Assembly (NCBI GenBank): GCA_027404165.1
Contig: DAHZCG010000007.1
Location: 1-21,721 of the forward strand
DNA: 21,721 bases
Source of the DNA: Geobacteraceae bacterium
GTDB taxonomy: Bacteria; Desulfobacterota; Desulfuromonadia; Geobacterales; Pseudopelobacteraceae
Direction of reading: 5' to 3'
Of this stretch, positions 1-7,319 are shown piece by piece. Within the stretch, counting starts at the first letter, position 1. Every line of letters begins with the position of its first letter. Under the pieces are notes generated by a model. It searched no databases, was not told where the DNA came from, and worked only from the letters and a program-made list of their open reading frames with translations. Made by a program: the position numbers and the translations under genes.

Positions 1-138
1 GTCACCCCGGACACCCTTGCCGTTCGGCTAACGGTTCCCACCATCAGGGTCCGTAGAGGACTTGCACCTCCAAGTCACGAATCAGCTACCATGGCTGATT
101 CGATGGGGCTTGCGCCCCACGCGCCCTGCCGGGCGCAC
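1..138 (-). mobile_element. 5' end of a group II intron (partial, continues past left edge)
   Basis: Read on the minus strand from position 138 leftwards, the sequence begins GTGCGCCCGGCAGGGCGC, which fits the GUGYG start of group II introns. It continues with short stems typical of intron domain I: GGGGC/GCCCC near 109-120, an 8-bp perfect stem GAATCAGC/GCTGATTC around 80-102, and the segment GGAGGTGCAAGTCCTC near 56-71. A further part, GGGAACCGTTAGCCGAACGG, also resembles bacterial intron domain I. The 5' exon is the terminator of the frd operon, with the intron starting 11 nt beyond the stem, the placement known for class C introns. The reverse transcriptase/maturase gene, if present, would lie left of the window. 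The assignment comes from recalled sequence similarity and position. No covariance search was run. Confidence 0.72.
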
Positions 139-142
139 AACT

Positions 143-168
143 AAAAAAAGGCGGCTCGAAGGCCGCCC
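143..168 (-). terminator. Rho-independent terminator of the frd operon
   Basis: On the minus strand, the perfect 6-bp stem GGCGGC/GCCGCC (arms 162-167 and 150-155) with a 6-nt loop is followed by seven T residues (149-143). It lies 34 nt downstream of the frdB stop codon. The intron-like sequence starts at 138, just after the T tract, so the terminator appears to have served as the intron's insertion target and to be still intact. Confidence 0.88.
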
Positions 169-201
169 TGATTTTAGTACATATCATTGAAGTGTAACGG
201 G

Positions 202-960
202 CTATGCGAACTGTGCCTTGAGAAACTCACGGTTCATGCGGGCGATAAACTTGACGTTGATCCCCTTGGGGCAGGCTGCCATACACTCATAATGATTGGT
301 GCAGTTGCCAAAACCGCATTCCGTCATGGTGTTGGTCATATTCGTGACACGTTGCGCTGCCTCAGCTTTACCCTGCGGCAGTAATGCCAACTGGGAGATC
401 TTGGCTCCGGTGAACAGCATGGCAGCACCATTGGGGCAGCCGGCCACACAGGCACCACAACCGACGCACTCAGCTGCATCCATGGCCTCGTCGGCAACCG
501 GTTTGGGAATAAGAATGGCGTTACCGTCGGCAACCCCGCCGGTGTGACAAGAGGTATAACCGCCCGACTGAATGATCTTATCCAGGGCGGAACGATCCAC
601 AATCAGGTCACGGACAATCGGGAAGGCACGGGCTCTCCACGGCTCGATATAAATGGTATCGCCGTCTTTGAATTTACGCATATGCAGCTGACAGACCGTC
701 GTACGATCCTGCCCGCCATGTGGTGCACCGTTGATGACCTGTGAACACATGCCGCAGATCCCTTCGCGACAGTCATGATCAAAAACGATCGGATCTTTTC
801 CCGAGTGAATCAGATCTTCGTTGACGCAATCAAGCATCTCCAGAAAAGAGTGATGCTCAGTGATATTCTTTGCGGTATAGGTCTCGAATTTTCCGGGATC
901 GTTGGCATTCTTCTGGCGCCACACGATCAGTGTCAATGTCATGGTCTTGTGATCGCTCAT
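202..960 (-). CDS. frdB: Fumarate reductase/succinate dehydrogenase iron-sulfur subunit FrdB
   Basis: This 252-aa protein carries electrons between the FAD subunit and the membrane cytochrome b of a fumarate reductase/succinate dehydrogenase. The plant-type [2Fe-2S] ligands are C64, C69, C72 and C90. The C-terminal half has C165-x2-C168-x2-C171-x3-C175-P and a second cluster of C215, C220, C226 and C230-P, as expected for the [4Fe-4S] and [3Fe-4S] centres. The ATG overlaps the frdA stop by one base (TAATG), and AAGGAG lies upstream inside frdA, so translation is probably coupled. It is the last gene of frdC-frdA-frdB and is followed by a strong terminator. In Geobacter this type of complex is known to work in both directions. 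The direction here cannot be told from sequence. Confidence 0.95.
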   Translation of the reverse strand: MSDHKTMTLTLIVWRQKNANDPGKFETYTAKNITEHHSFLEMLDCVNEDLIHSGKDPIVFDHDCREGICGMCSQVINGAPHGGQDRTTVCQLHMRKFKDGDTIYIEPWRARAFPIVRDLIVDRSALDKIIQSGGYTSCHTGGVADGNAILIPKPVADEAMDAAECVGCGACVAGCPNGAAMLFTGAKISQLALLPQGKAEAAQRVTNMTNTMTECGFGNCTNHYECMAACPKGINVKFIARMNREFLKAQFA

Positions 961-2873
961 TATTTGTAGCTCCTTACGGCGAGATGTACGTTGTCGAACT
1001 TCAACGGCTCTTTGTGCAGTTCAGGCTCTTTATTGTCACCCTTGTATTCCCAAGCACCGACATAGCAGAAGTTCACATCATCACGCTGTGCTTCGCCAGC
1101 ATCCTGGTATTCAGAGCGGAAGTGTCCGCCGCAGGATTCGTTGCGGTGCAAGGCATCACGACAAAGCAGTTCGCTAAACTCCAGAAAATCGGCGGTACGG
1201 CCGGCGTTTTCCAATTGCTGATTCAGTTCTGCGCCACTACCGGTAACCTTGACATTCTTCCAGAATTCTTCGCGCAGGGCCGGAATCTTCTTGAGGTTGA
1301 TTTCAAGCGATTCCTTGGTGCGAGCCATGCCGCAGTTTTCCCACATCAAACCACCAACTTCCCGCATGAACTCGAACACGGTCTTTTTACCATTGATGGA
1401 GAGATACTTGTTCTGCTCTGCTTTGACGTCCTCCGCTGACTTTTTGAATTCAGCATGGTCTGTCTTGACCTGACCCGGCTTAACAGTGGCCAGGTAACCG
1501 CCGATTGTGTAGGGGATAACGAAGTAACCGTCGGCCAGACCTTGCATGAGAGCCGAAGCACCCAAACGGTTGGCACCATGTACCGAGAAGTTGGCCTCGC
1601 CCAGCACGAACAGGCCGGGAATATTGCTCATCAGGTTGTAATCAACCCAAAGGCCGCCCATGGCATAGTGAGGAGCAGGATACATACGCATAGGACGTTT
1701 GTAGCCGTTCTCATCGGTGATCTTTTCATACATCTCGAACAGGTTGCCGTAACGTTCACGGATGGTATCTTCACCCAGACGTTTAATGGAATCGGCAAAA
1801 TCCAAGTACACACCGCGGCCGCCAGGCCCAACACCACGACCATCATCGCACTGTTCCTTGGCAGCACGAGAAGCGATATCGCGCGGAGCCAGGTTGCCGT
1901 AGGAAGGGTATTTACGTTCCAGATAATAATCGCGATCATCTTCAGCGATCTCATTAGGATGTTTGCCGCAATCCTCTTTCTTCTTGGGCACCCATACACG
2001 GCCGTCATTCCTCAGTGACTCGGACATCAGGGTCAGCTTGGATTGATAGTCTCCAGCCTGCGGAATGCAGGTCGGGTGGATCTGGGTGTAGCAAGGATTG
2101 GCGAAGTACGCGCCCTTTTTGTGGGCCTTCCAGTTGGCCGTGACCGAACAGCCCATGGCATTAGTGGATAGATAAAACACATTGACATACCCGCCGGTTG
2201 CCAGACAGACAGCGTCAGCTGCGTAACTCTCAAGCTGGCCGGTCACCAGATTGCGCACGGTGATGCCGCGGGCTACGCCGTCAACCACTACCAGGTCGAG
2301 CATCTCGCGGCGATCGTACATCGTGACCGTTTTGGCCTTGATCTGACGCGACAGTGCCGAGTAAGCTCCCAGCAGGAGCTGCTGACCGGTCTGGCCACGA
2401 GCAAAGAAGGTACGGGAAACCTGGGCGCCGCCGAAGGAGCGGTTGTCAAGGTAGCCGGCGTAGTCACGGGCAAAGGGCACACCCTGAGCTACGCACTGGT
2501 CGATAATATTGTTGGACACCTGTGCCAGACGCCAGACGTCTGCCTCACGGGCGCGAAAGTCGCCACCCTTGATGGTGTCATAGAACAGACGGTAGATCGA
2601 GTCACCATCGTTGGGATAGTTCTTGGCGGCATTGATACCGCCCTGTGCAGCGATGGAGTGCGCACGGCGAGGCGAATCCTGATAGCAGAAGGCCTGTACA
2701 TTATAGCCGAGTTCACCGAGCGAGGCAGCAGCAGCGCCACCAGCCAGACCTGTTCCGACCACAATGACATTATACTTGCGCTTGTTGGCGGGATTGACCA
2801 GCTTCAGGTCGAAGCGATGCTTATCCCAGGTTTGTTCGATTGGTCCGGTAGGACATTTTCCGTCAAGTATCAC
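960..2873 (-). CDS. frdA: Fumarate reductase/succinate dehydrogenase flavoprotein subunit FrdA
   Basis: This 637-aa catalytic subunit interconverts fumarate and succinate on the cytoplasmic side of the membrane. The FAD-binding Rossmann motif G40-T-G-L-A-G45 is near the N terminus. H72, in the segment [10 protein letters not shown], is the expected site of covalent FAD attachment. Substrate-site residues are visible as H266 (QIHPT) and R331 ([11 protein letters not shown], the proton-delivering arginine of the family). The C-terminal FAD-binding stretch [18 protein letters not shown] is also present. The start is GTG at 2871-2873, preceded by AAGGGGG at good spacing and 10 nt after the frdC stop. 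The length and motifs fit the Wolinella/Bacillus-type (type B) enzymes. No truncation is seen. Confidence 0.95.
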   Translation of the reverse strand: MILDGKCPTGPIEQTWDKHRFDLKLVNPANKRKYNVIVVGTGLAGGAAAASLGELGYNVQAFCYQDSPRRAHSIAAQGGINAAKNYPNDGDSIYRLFYDTIKGGDFRAREADVWRLAQVSNNIIDQCVAQGVPFARDYAGYLDNRSFGGAQVSRTFFARGQTGQQLLLGAYSALSRQIKAKTVTMYDRREMLDLVVVDGVARGITVRNLVTGQLESYAADAVCLATGGYVNVFYLSTNAMGCSVTANWKAHKKGAYFANPCYTQIHPTCIPQAGDYQSKLTLMSESLRNDGRVWVPKKKEDCGKHPNEIAEDDRDYYLERKYPSYGNLAPRDIASRAAKEQCDDGRGVGPGGRGVYLDFADSIKRLGEDTIRERYGNLFEMYEKITDENGYKRPMRMYPAPHYAMGGLWVDYNLMSNIPGLFVLGEANFSVHGANRLGASALMQGLADGYFVIPYTIGGYLATVKPGQVKTDHAEFKKSAEDVKAEQNKYLSINGKKTVFEFMREVGGLMWENCGMARTKESLEINLKKIPALREEFWKNVKVTGSGAELNQQLENAGRTADFLEFSELLCRDALHRNESCGGHFRSEYQDAGEAQRDDVNFCYVGAWEYKGDNKEPELHKEPLKFDNVHLAVRSYK

Positions 2874-2883
2874 AATAACCCCC

Positions 2884-3558
2884 TTAATTCAGAATTCGAA
2901 ACAGAATGGCGAGCGGAATGGCCGCATAGCCCAGGAACAGGACCAGTGCAACCAGAGTTCCGGTCTTGGTGATGAACGGCTGTACCCGGTCATTGCTCCA
3001 GCCCATTGTCTGGAAAAAGCTCTGGATACCGTGGGACAGATGCAGGAACAGAACCAGCATCGCTCCGGCATAGATCAGTGCAACAAACATGTTCTGGAAC
3101 GCAGCAACGACCATTCCCAGGACATTGGGCACACCGTCAACCAGATGTGTAAGCGCTGCTGTATCAGGGCTAATCACCTGGAAAGTGAAATGCAGCAGGT
3201 GGTACACGATGAAGGCCACCAGAAGCGAACCGGTCCAGATCATGTTTTCGCTGGCAAAGGTCGCTTTCTGGGTCGTCTTGACGGCATACTGCTGGGGACG
3301 ACCGCCACGGTTCTCAATAGTCAGCTGAATGCCGAACCAGATGTGAACGCAGGCAAAGACCAGCAGGCCGAGGCGAAAACCGATGATGATCGGGGCCGGC
3401 AAGCTGTGGAGGTGGTGGGCATAGGCATTGATGCCACCCGGAAGCCATCCGAAGATGGAGCTGTTACCGAGCAGATGGATGACAGCAAAAAGAACCATAG
3501 CCTGGCCTGTGATTGCCATCAAAATTTTTCTGCCGATTGAAGACGTGAGCAGTTGCAT
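2884..3558 (-). CDS. frdC: Fumarate reductase/succinate dehydrogenase cytochrome b subunit FrdC
   Basis: This 224-aa membrane protein has five predicted hydrophobic helices (about residues 12-31, 58-80, 108-131, 150-176 and 199-221). It anchors FrdA and FrdB and exchanges electrons with the quinone pool. Histidines suited to bind two hemes b lie in or beside the helices: H28, H72, H120 or H123, and H173 or H176. This matches the single-subunit di-heme cytochrome b of the Wolinella succinogenes type (type B), though the exact ligand assignment is inferred. The ATG is preceded by AAGGAAGG. It is the first structural gene of the operon, and a possible leader peptide ORF ends 45 nt upstream. Confidence 0.92.
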   Translation of the reverse strand: MQLLTSSIGRKILMAITGQAMVLFAVIHLLGNSSIFGWLPGGINAYAHHLHSLPAPIIIGFRLGLLVFACVHIWFGIQLTIENRGGRPQQYAVKTTQKATFASENMIWTGSLLVAFIVYHLLHFTFQVISPDTAALTHLVDGVPNVLGMVVAAFQNMFVALIYAGAMLVLFLHLSHGIQSFFQTMGWSNDRVQPFITKTGTLVALVLFLGYAAIPLAILFRILN

Positions 3559-3599
3559 AGCATTCCTTCCTTTTTAGATGTGATACTGCTGGTTATGAT

Positions 3600-3621
3600 A
3601 CTTTTAGAGGAGACTAAAAGT
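3600..3621 (-). promoter_or_regulatory. Perfect hairpin in the frdC 5' leader
   Basis: ACTTTTAG (3600-3607) and CTAAAAGT (3614-3621) form a perfect 8-bp inverted repeat around a 6-nt loop. On the minus strand (the frd mRNA) the loop reads UCUCCU, complementary to AGGAGA-like Shine-Dalgarno sequences. The candidate leader ORF stops within the hairpin, so a translating ribosome would melt it. There is no U tract after it, so it is not an ordinary terminator. A role in translation control is inference. Confidence 0.5.
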
Positions 3622-3663
3622 GACGGGGGGACCGCGCCAGAGCAATCTGGAGACAACCACCAT
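3604..3663 (-). CDS. Possible 19-aa leader peptide upstream of frdC
   Basis: On the minus strand, AAAGGAGGTTGAA directly precedes an ATG at 3661-3663. The Shine-Dalgarno sequence is a near-perfect anti-16S match with 5-6 nt spacing, stronger than those of the frd genes themselves. The frame reads MVVVSRLLWRGPPVTFSLL and stops at TAA (3604-3606), which lies inside a perfect hairpin (3600-3621), 45 nt before the frdC ATG. I recognise no family. It could be a regulatory leader peptide of frdCAB, a small membrane peptide, or a chance ORF. The ribosome-binding site and the hairpin coincidence are the arguments for translation. There is no homology evidence. Confidence 0.45.
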   Translation of the reverse strand: MVVVSRLLWRGPPVTFSLL

Positions 3664-3733
3664 TTCAACCTCCTTTGAACGAGTATTTATGATTAGGAAC
3701 TATGATAAATTCAGACGATATTTGCAGACGTGC

Positions 3734-3762
3734 ATACTAAACATCGTTATAAAAAATTGCAA
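3734..3762 (-). promoter_or_regulatory. Weak candidate sigma-70 promoter for the frd operon
   Basis: On the minus strand TTGCAA (3757-3762) and TAGTAT (3734-3739) are separated by 17 bp. Each hexamer matches the consensus at 4 of 6 positions. It lies about 70 bp upstream of the leader ORF in AT-rich DNA. The call rests only on hexamers and spacing. Confidence 0.25.
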
Positions 3763-3893
3763 CCATTTTATGTATACAGCATTCAATTTAACATCACGTG
3801 AATACGCATCTGCGGCGCAATTGCAATTAATGGAACATTCTGTTAGTAACCATAGTCAATAAATTTACTTATTATTTCAGGAGCTATCATTTC

Positions 3894-5018
3894 ATGAAAT
3901 TCACCCTGCTCAAAAAAGATACGCAGAGTGCTGCACGTCTCGGCATCATCAACACTGCACACGGCGACATCCAGACCCCTATTTTCATGCCGGTGGCTAC
4001 TCACGGCGCCATGAAACCACTCACGCCGGCACAGATCACCGAGACCGGAGCCCAGATAATTCTCAGCAATACCTACCACCTGCACCTGCAGCCCGGCGAA
4101 GGATTGGTGAAAAAGGCCGGCGGTCTACACAAGTTTATGGCCTGGAATGGTCCAATCCTTACGGATTCAGGAGGTTTCCAGGTTTTCTCGCTTCCCAACA
4201 AACGCATCACAGAAGATGGTGTATTTTTTAAACACGAACTCACCGGCGAGGAGATTTATCTTGACCCGGCAACAGCCACCAGGATTCAACAGGACCTGGG
4301 CGCCGATATCATCATGGCCTTCGATGAGTGCATCCCCTACCCCTGTGATCGAAGCTACGCCGAACAATCCACCCAAAAGACCATTCGCTGGCTGAAAGAA
4401 TGCAGGAATGCCATGACCGACAATGGGCAGGCCCTGTTCGGCATCGTTCAAGGAAGCGTCTACGAAGACCTGCGGGCCATGTGTGCCCGCGAGATGCGTA
4501 AACTGGATCTGCCGGGGTATGCCATTGGTGGTGTCAGCGTGGGAGAAGGACTGGAACTACTCAAGAAGGTGGTCAGCTGGACCGCGCCGCACCTCCCTGA
4601 AGACAAACCCCGTTATCTGATGGGGGTCGGTCTGCCGGAGGATATTCTGGAGAGCGTCGAGCGCGGCATCGACATGTTTGACTGCGTTATCCCGACCCGT
4701 TACGCCCGAAGCGCCACACTCTTTACGCGTCGCGGTAAGATCCGCCTGACCAACAAGAACTTCAAGCGCGATTTTTTTCCGATCGATCCAAGTTGCAGTT
4801 GCTACACCTGCCGGAATTTCAGCCGTGCCTACCTGCACCACCTGTTTGCCGCTAACGAGGTCGTTTCTGCTGTCCTCTCTGCTATCCACAATGTTCACTT
4901 CTATCTGAAAATGATGTCAGAAATTCGCGAAGCCGTCGCCAATAACCGATTTATGGAGTACAAGGGTGCGTTTCTGGGGGAATACCTGATCGGGGACAAG
5001 CACAATAAGCGCAGCTGA
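3894..5018 (+). CDS. tgt: Queuine tRNA-ribosyltransferase (tRNA-guanine transglycosylase)
   Basis: This 374-aa enzyme swaps guanine-34 of GUN-anticodon tRNAs for the queuosine precursor preQ1 in bacteria. The substrate-binding aspartates are D91 (LTDSGGFQVFSL) and D144 (MAFDECIPYP). The nucleophile is D263 in DMFDCVIPTR. The zinc site is C301-x-C303-x2-C306 with H332, the same spacing as in the well-studied Zymomonas enzyme. The base-pocket segment GGVSVGEG is at 212-219. The start ATG follows CAGGAGC. It is a single gene transcribed away from frd and converging on the lipoprotein gene. No preQ1 or queuosine transport genes are adjacent. Confidence 0.96.
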   Translation: MKFTLLKKDTQSAARLGIINTAHGDIQTPIFMPVATHGAMKPLTPAQITETGAQIILSNTYHLHLQPGEGLVKKAGGLHKFMAWNGPILTDSGGFQVFSLPNKRITEDGVFFKHELTGEEIYLDPATATRIQQDLGADIIMAFDECIPYPCDRSYAEQSTQKTIRWLKECRNAMTDNGQALFGIVQGSVYEDLRAMCAREMRKLDLPGYAIGGVSVGEGLELLKKVVSWTAPHLPEDKPRYLMGVGLPEDILESVERGIDMFDCVIPTRYARSATLFTRRGKIRLTNKNFKRDFFPIDPSCSCYTCRNFSRAYLHHLFAANEVVSAVLSAIHNVHFYLKMMSEIREAVANNRFMEYKGAFLGEYLIGDKHNKRS

Positions 5019-5096
5019 TACAGAACACAATCCACGTCAGCTATATTTTATTATCGTAGTTATTCAAGCCGCTGGTGAAACAAGCCTCATTCGGTA

Positions 5097-5122
5097 GCCG
5101 CTTACCAGGTAATGAAAGCGGC
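5097..5122. terminator. Hairpin between convergent tgt and lipoprotein genes
   Basis: GCCGCTT (5097-5103) pairs with AAGCGGC (5116-5122) across a 12-nt loop. It sits between the stop codons of two convergent genes. No T tract follows on either strand, so a terminator role is weakly supported. Confidence 0.25.
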
Positions 5123-5130
5123 AGGAATCG

Positions 5131-5679
5131 TCAGCGCTTGATCTTCTGGTCCAACTCAAGGTCGAGATTGTTCAAGCGCTCTAACGTTTGCCGCATCCCC
5201 CGATTATCTCGACTGAGTGAAAGATTGAGCTCTTTTAGAGTCTTAACTTCTCGTTGCCGATTCCGGAGCATCTTGACACCTTCCAGATACACGCTCAACG
5301 GGGCCGCTTGGTGCGTCCAGATACTGCGGGGAAATTCGTTATTCAGCCGCTCCAGCAACTCCAGCGCCCTTATTGATCCCTTATTGCCTTCTTCCCGAAG
5401 AGACAATAGCGACAGACGAAACAGGGCTTCATCGGTTAAACCCTCAATTGGCGGATCTGCGACTACTCGCGCGAGCTGGCCGCTGGCCGCCGCCGCGTTA
5501 CCAGCCCGCAAAAATTCCAGAGCAGCTGCAAAGCGGCGTTCCTGATCAGAAACCGCGTGGGGGGGGGATTCGTCCGGCACCACGGGAACAAGCGCAATCT
5601 TCCAGCCCAACTGACTGCAACTACACAGTAACGGCAAGAGAGCCAGTACAACTGTGGTTATAATGTGCCTAGGTCTCAC
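5131..5679 (-). CDS. Small lipoprotein with helical repeats, coupled to a GGDEF gene
   Basis: The 182-aa product starts with a basic residue and a hydrophobic stretch ending in the lipobox L18-C-S-C21, so it should be cleaved and lipid-modified at C21. The +2 residue is serine, which under the E. coli rule suggests outer-membrane sorting. Residues 47-125 are helical and Ala/Leu-rich, resembling TPR-type repeats, and 135-182 look like a coiled coil. The overall plan recalls QseG/YfhG-type lipoproteins that accompany sensor kinases, but I cannot confirm homology. The GTG start overlaps the upstream GGDEF gene by 11 nt and has GGGAGG ahead of it, implying coupled synthesis and possibly a shared signalling role in the envelope. 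Confidence 0.78.
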   Translation of the reverse strand: MRPRHIITTVVLALLPLLCSCSQLGWKIALVPVVPDESPPHAVSDQERRFAAALEFLRAGNAAAASGQLARVVADPPIEGLTDEALFRLSLLSLREEGNKGSIRALELLERLNNEFPRSIWTHQAAPLSVYLEGVKMLRNRQREVKTLKELNLSLSRDNRGMRQTLERLNNLDLELDQKIKR

Positions 5680-6988
5680 TTTTTCCCGCCTCCCTTACAA
5701 TAATATAGTTACTGCCGATTGATTCCTTGACCCGGTCCTTAACCGCAGCCGCCGCTGTGGCGATCTCAGCCGCGGTAGCATAATTCCCCGGCTGGCAGTT
5801 CAGTGCGGCAATCGATATTGAGATTAACGGAAACACCCGCGGCACACCGTAGCGGTCAACCCCTTCGATACAACCGGCCAAACGATCTTCATCGGAATAA
5901 TAAGCCGGTATCATTGCATCAAAATCAACAATGATCTGCTGACAAGCCTCTTTCGCAAGCCTGGCATCGATGATCACGACAAAGTCATCTCCTCCTATAT
6001 GGCCAATAAACGCATCGGGATCATTCAGGCGCTTGACTGCCTCATGAATAACCTCGCCGGTTTTTTTCAGGATTTCACTGGCCCTGATGTAGCCATAGCG
6101 GTCATTGTAAGATTTAAAGTTATCCAGATCCAGATAACACATCGTAAACGAGGTCTGTTCTCGAAGTCGTCTGTTGATGGAACGCTCAATAGCGATATTT
6201 CCCGGTAAACGTGTCAACGGGCTGGCGTCAAGACTCAATTGTTCCAGCACCTTGAGACGTTCTGCCATCTGCTTGAAATCCTTTGATAAGGCTCCAATTT
6301 CGTCTCCGGATATTATGCCGGGATCATGATCGAAATCACCAGCCGCAATGCGATGGGTGGCTTTCTGGAGTTTGCCAATCGAGGTTGAAAATGAATAGAT
6401 CATCAGAAACGCAATTATAAATGAAAGGGAAGCGCCACCGGTCGCCAATCCAATCGACCAGGTAACAATTTTTGTTTCCCGTTCATCTTCTTCCTTTAGT
6501 TTATTGTCCAATGTCTTCTGCTGATCCGATCTGATAAAATCCAGCGCCGAGGCGACCTGAGCAGCTGCACGCCCCATGGCATCTTTATTGACCGGGTTAC
6601 CGGACAAGATCCTCTCACTGAGTGCAGAATGAAGTCTAAAACCCGCGACAAGCAAATCAAGGCCACTTCCACTGTACACCTTCTGCAGAGACTCTAAACG
6701 AGAACGGAAATTTTCGTTATTCTGATGATACAGTTCCCGCAATTCAGGCTGATGTAAAATTTCATATCGCCCGACATACCGTTCCTGTGCAAGCATCATT
6801 TCACGCAATGTGATTGTTATCGTGGCTGCTGACAGGTCTTTTTCAGCAATTTCCACCTCCATCTCGTGCATGTTTCTCAGGCCGCTAACCGTATAGACCA
6901 GACCGGTCAACATGCAAATGCCACTAATGGCAAAGCTGATGATCAGTTTTTTGACAAGCGTCAGCTGGAGTTTATCGAACAGGAACAT
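5669..6988 (-). CDS. Membrane HAMP-GGDEF protein with Hypr-like active site
   Basis: The 439-aa protein has a transmembrane helix (about 13-37), a helical periplasmic sensing region (38-174), a second membrane helix (175-200), a HAMP domain (200-252) and a GGDEF domain (255-430). The GGDEF domain keeps the metal aspartates (D287, D289), the guanine-binding N295 and the signature loop as GGDDF (332-336). At the position of PleD Asp344 it has serine (S304, in GYIRASEIL). That Asp-to-Ser change marks Hypr GGDEF enzymes such as Geobacter GacA, which make 3',3'-cyclic AMP-GMP. No RxxD inhibitory site precedes GGDDF. It could be a cGAMP synthase, a c-di-GMP synthase or inactive. The downstream lipoprotein gene overlaps by 11 nt. 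Confidence 0.88.
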   Translation of the reverse strand: MFLFDKLQLTLVKKLIISFAISGICMLTGLVYTVSGLRNMHEMEVEIAEKDLSAATITITLREMMLAQERYVGRYEILHQPELRELYHQNNENFRSRLESLQKVYSGSGLDLLVAGFRLHSALSERILSGNPVNKDAMGRAAAQVASALDFIRSDQQKTLDNKLKEEDERETKIVTWSIGLATGGASLSFIIAFLMIYSFSTSIGKLQKATHRIAAGDFDHDPGIISGDEIGALSKDFKQMAERLKVLEQLSLDASPLTRLPGNIAIERSINRRLREQTSFTMCYLDLDNFKSYNDRYGYIRASEILKKTGEVIHEAVKRLNDPDAFIGHIGGDDFVVIIDARLAKEACQQIIVDFDAMIPAYYSDEDRLAGCIEGVDRYGVPRVFPLISISIAALNCQPGNYATAAEIATAAAAVKDRVKESIGSNYIIVREAGKSET

Positions 6989-7029
6989 TGGTGTGGTGAC
7001 CTGATTGAGGAGATGTACTGCAAAGATTT

Positions 7030-7059
7030 AGTATATGGCTAATTTTCCATAATAGCCAA
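7030..7059 (-). promoter_or_regulatory. Candidate promoter with overlapping inverted repeat, HAMP-GGDEF gene
   Basis: On the minus strand TTGGCT (7054-7059) and TATACT (7030-7035) are separated by 18 bp, about 40 nt before the ATG. An inverted repeat TGGCTA/TAGCCA (7036-7041 and 7053-7058) spans the region between the two hexamers and would suit a dimeric repressor. The -10 matches 5 of 6. The -35 is weaker. Confidence 0.35.
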
Positions 7060-7270
7060 ATATAAATTCTGCTCATCACACAGGTTGTATGTGCTCATGG
7101 ATACTCGAATAACGCACACGCGCAAATCAAAAAAACATTGCAACACAAATCTGCGAACGATACATTGAACTACTGAAAATAGAGCCGATGTGTTTAGGAA
7201 TGATGTTGATTGCGAGAATTAGAGCTGCATTTCAGGGAACACTTTTGACCAAGTCTGTAGCACTCAAATA
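7060..7270. other. AT-rich intergenic stretch, nothing recognised
   Basis: This lies between the carbonic anhydrase terminator-like hairpin and the candidate GGDEF promoter. I see no ORF with a plausible ribosome-binding site, no RNA gene and no repeat. I also checked by eye for a GEMM-type riboswitch and saw none. Confidence 0.5.
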
Positions 7271-7296
7271 GAACAGGTGCTATAAAGCACCCGTTC
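7271..7296 (-). terminator. Hairpin downstream of the carbonic anhydrase gene
   Basis: GAACAGGTGC (7271-7280) pairs with GCACCCGTTC (7287-7296) over 10 bp with one G-U pair and a 6-nt loop. It begins 24 nt after the stop codon. On the minus strand only a weak T-rich run (TATTTGAG) follows, so termination may be inefficient or the hairpin may protect the mRNA end. Confidence 0.55.
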
Positions 7297-7319
7297 CCTA
7301 TACACCTTTTCTGATTCAA

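Noticed and set aside
2764..3540. A 258-codon plus-strand open frame across frdC
   Set aside because: It is antisense to frdA and frdC, which have clear family motifs. The product is hydrophilic with no recognisable domain.
3620..3862. An 80-codon plus-strand ORF between frdC and tgt
   Set aside because: There is no convincing ribosome-binding site or family signature, and it lies antisense over the frd leader and promoter region.
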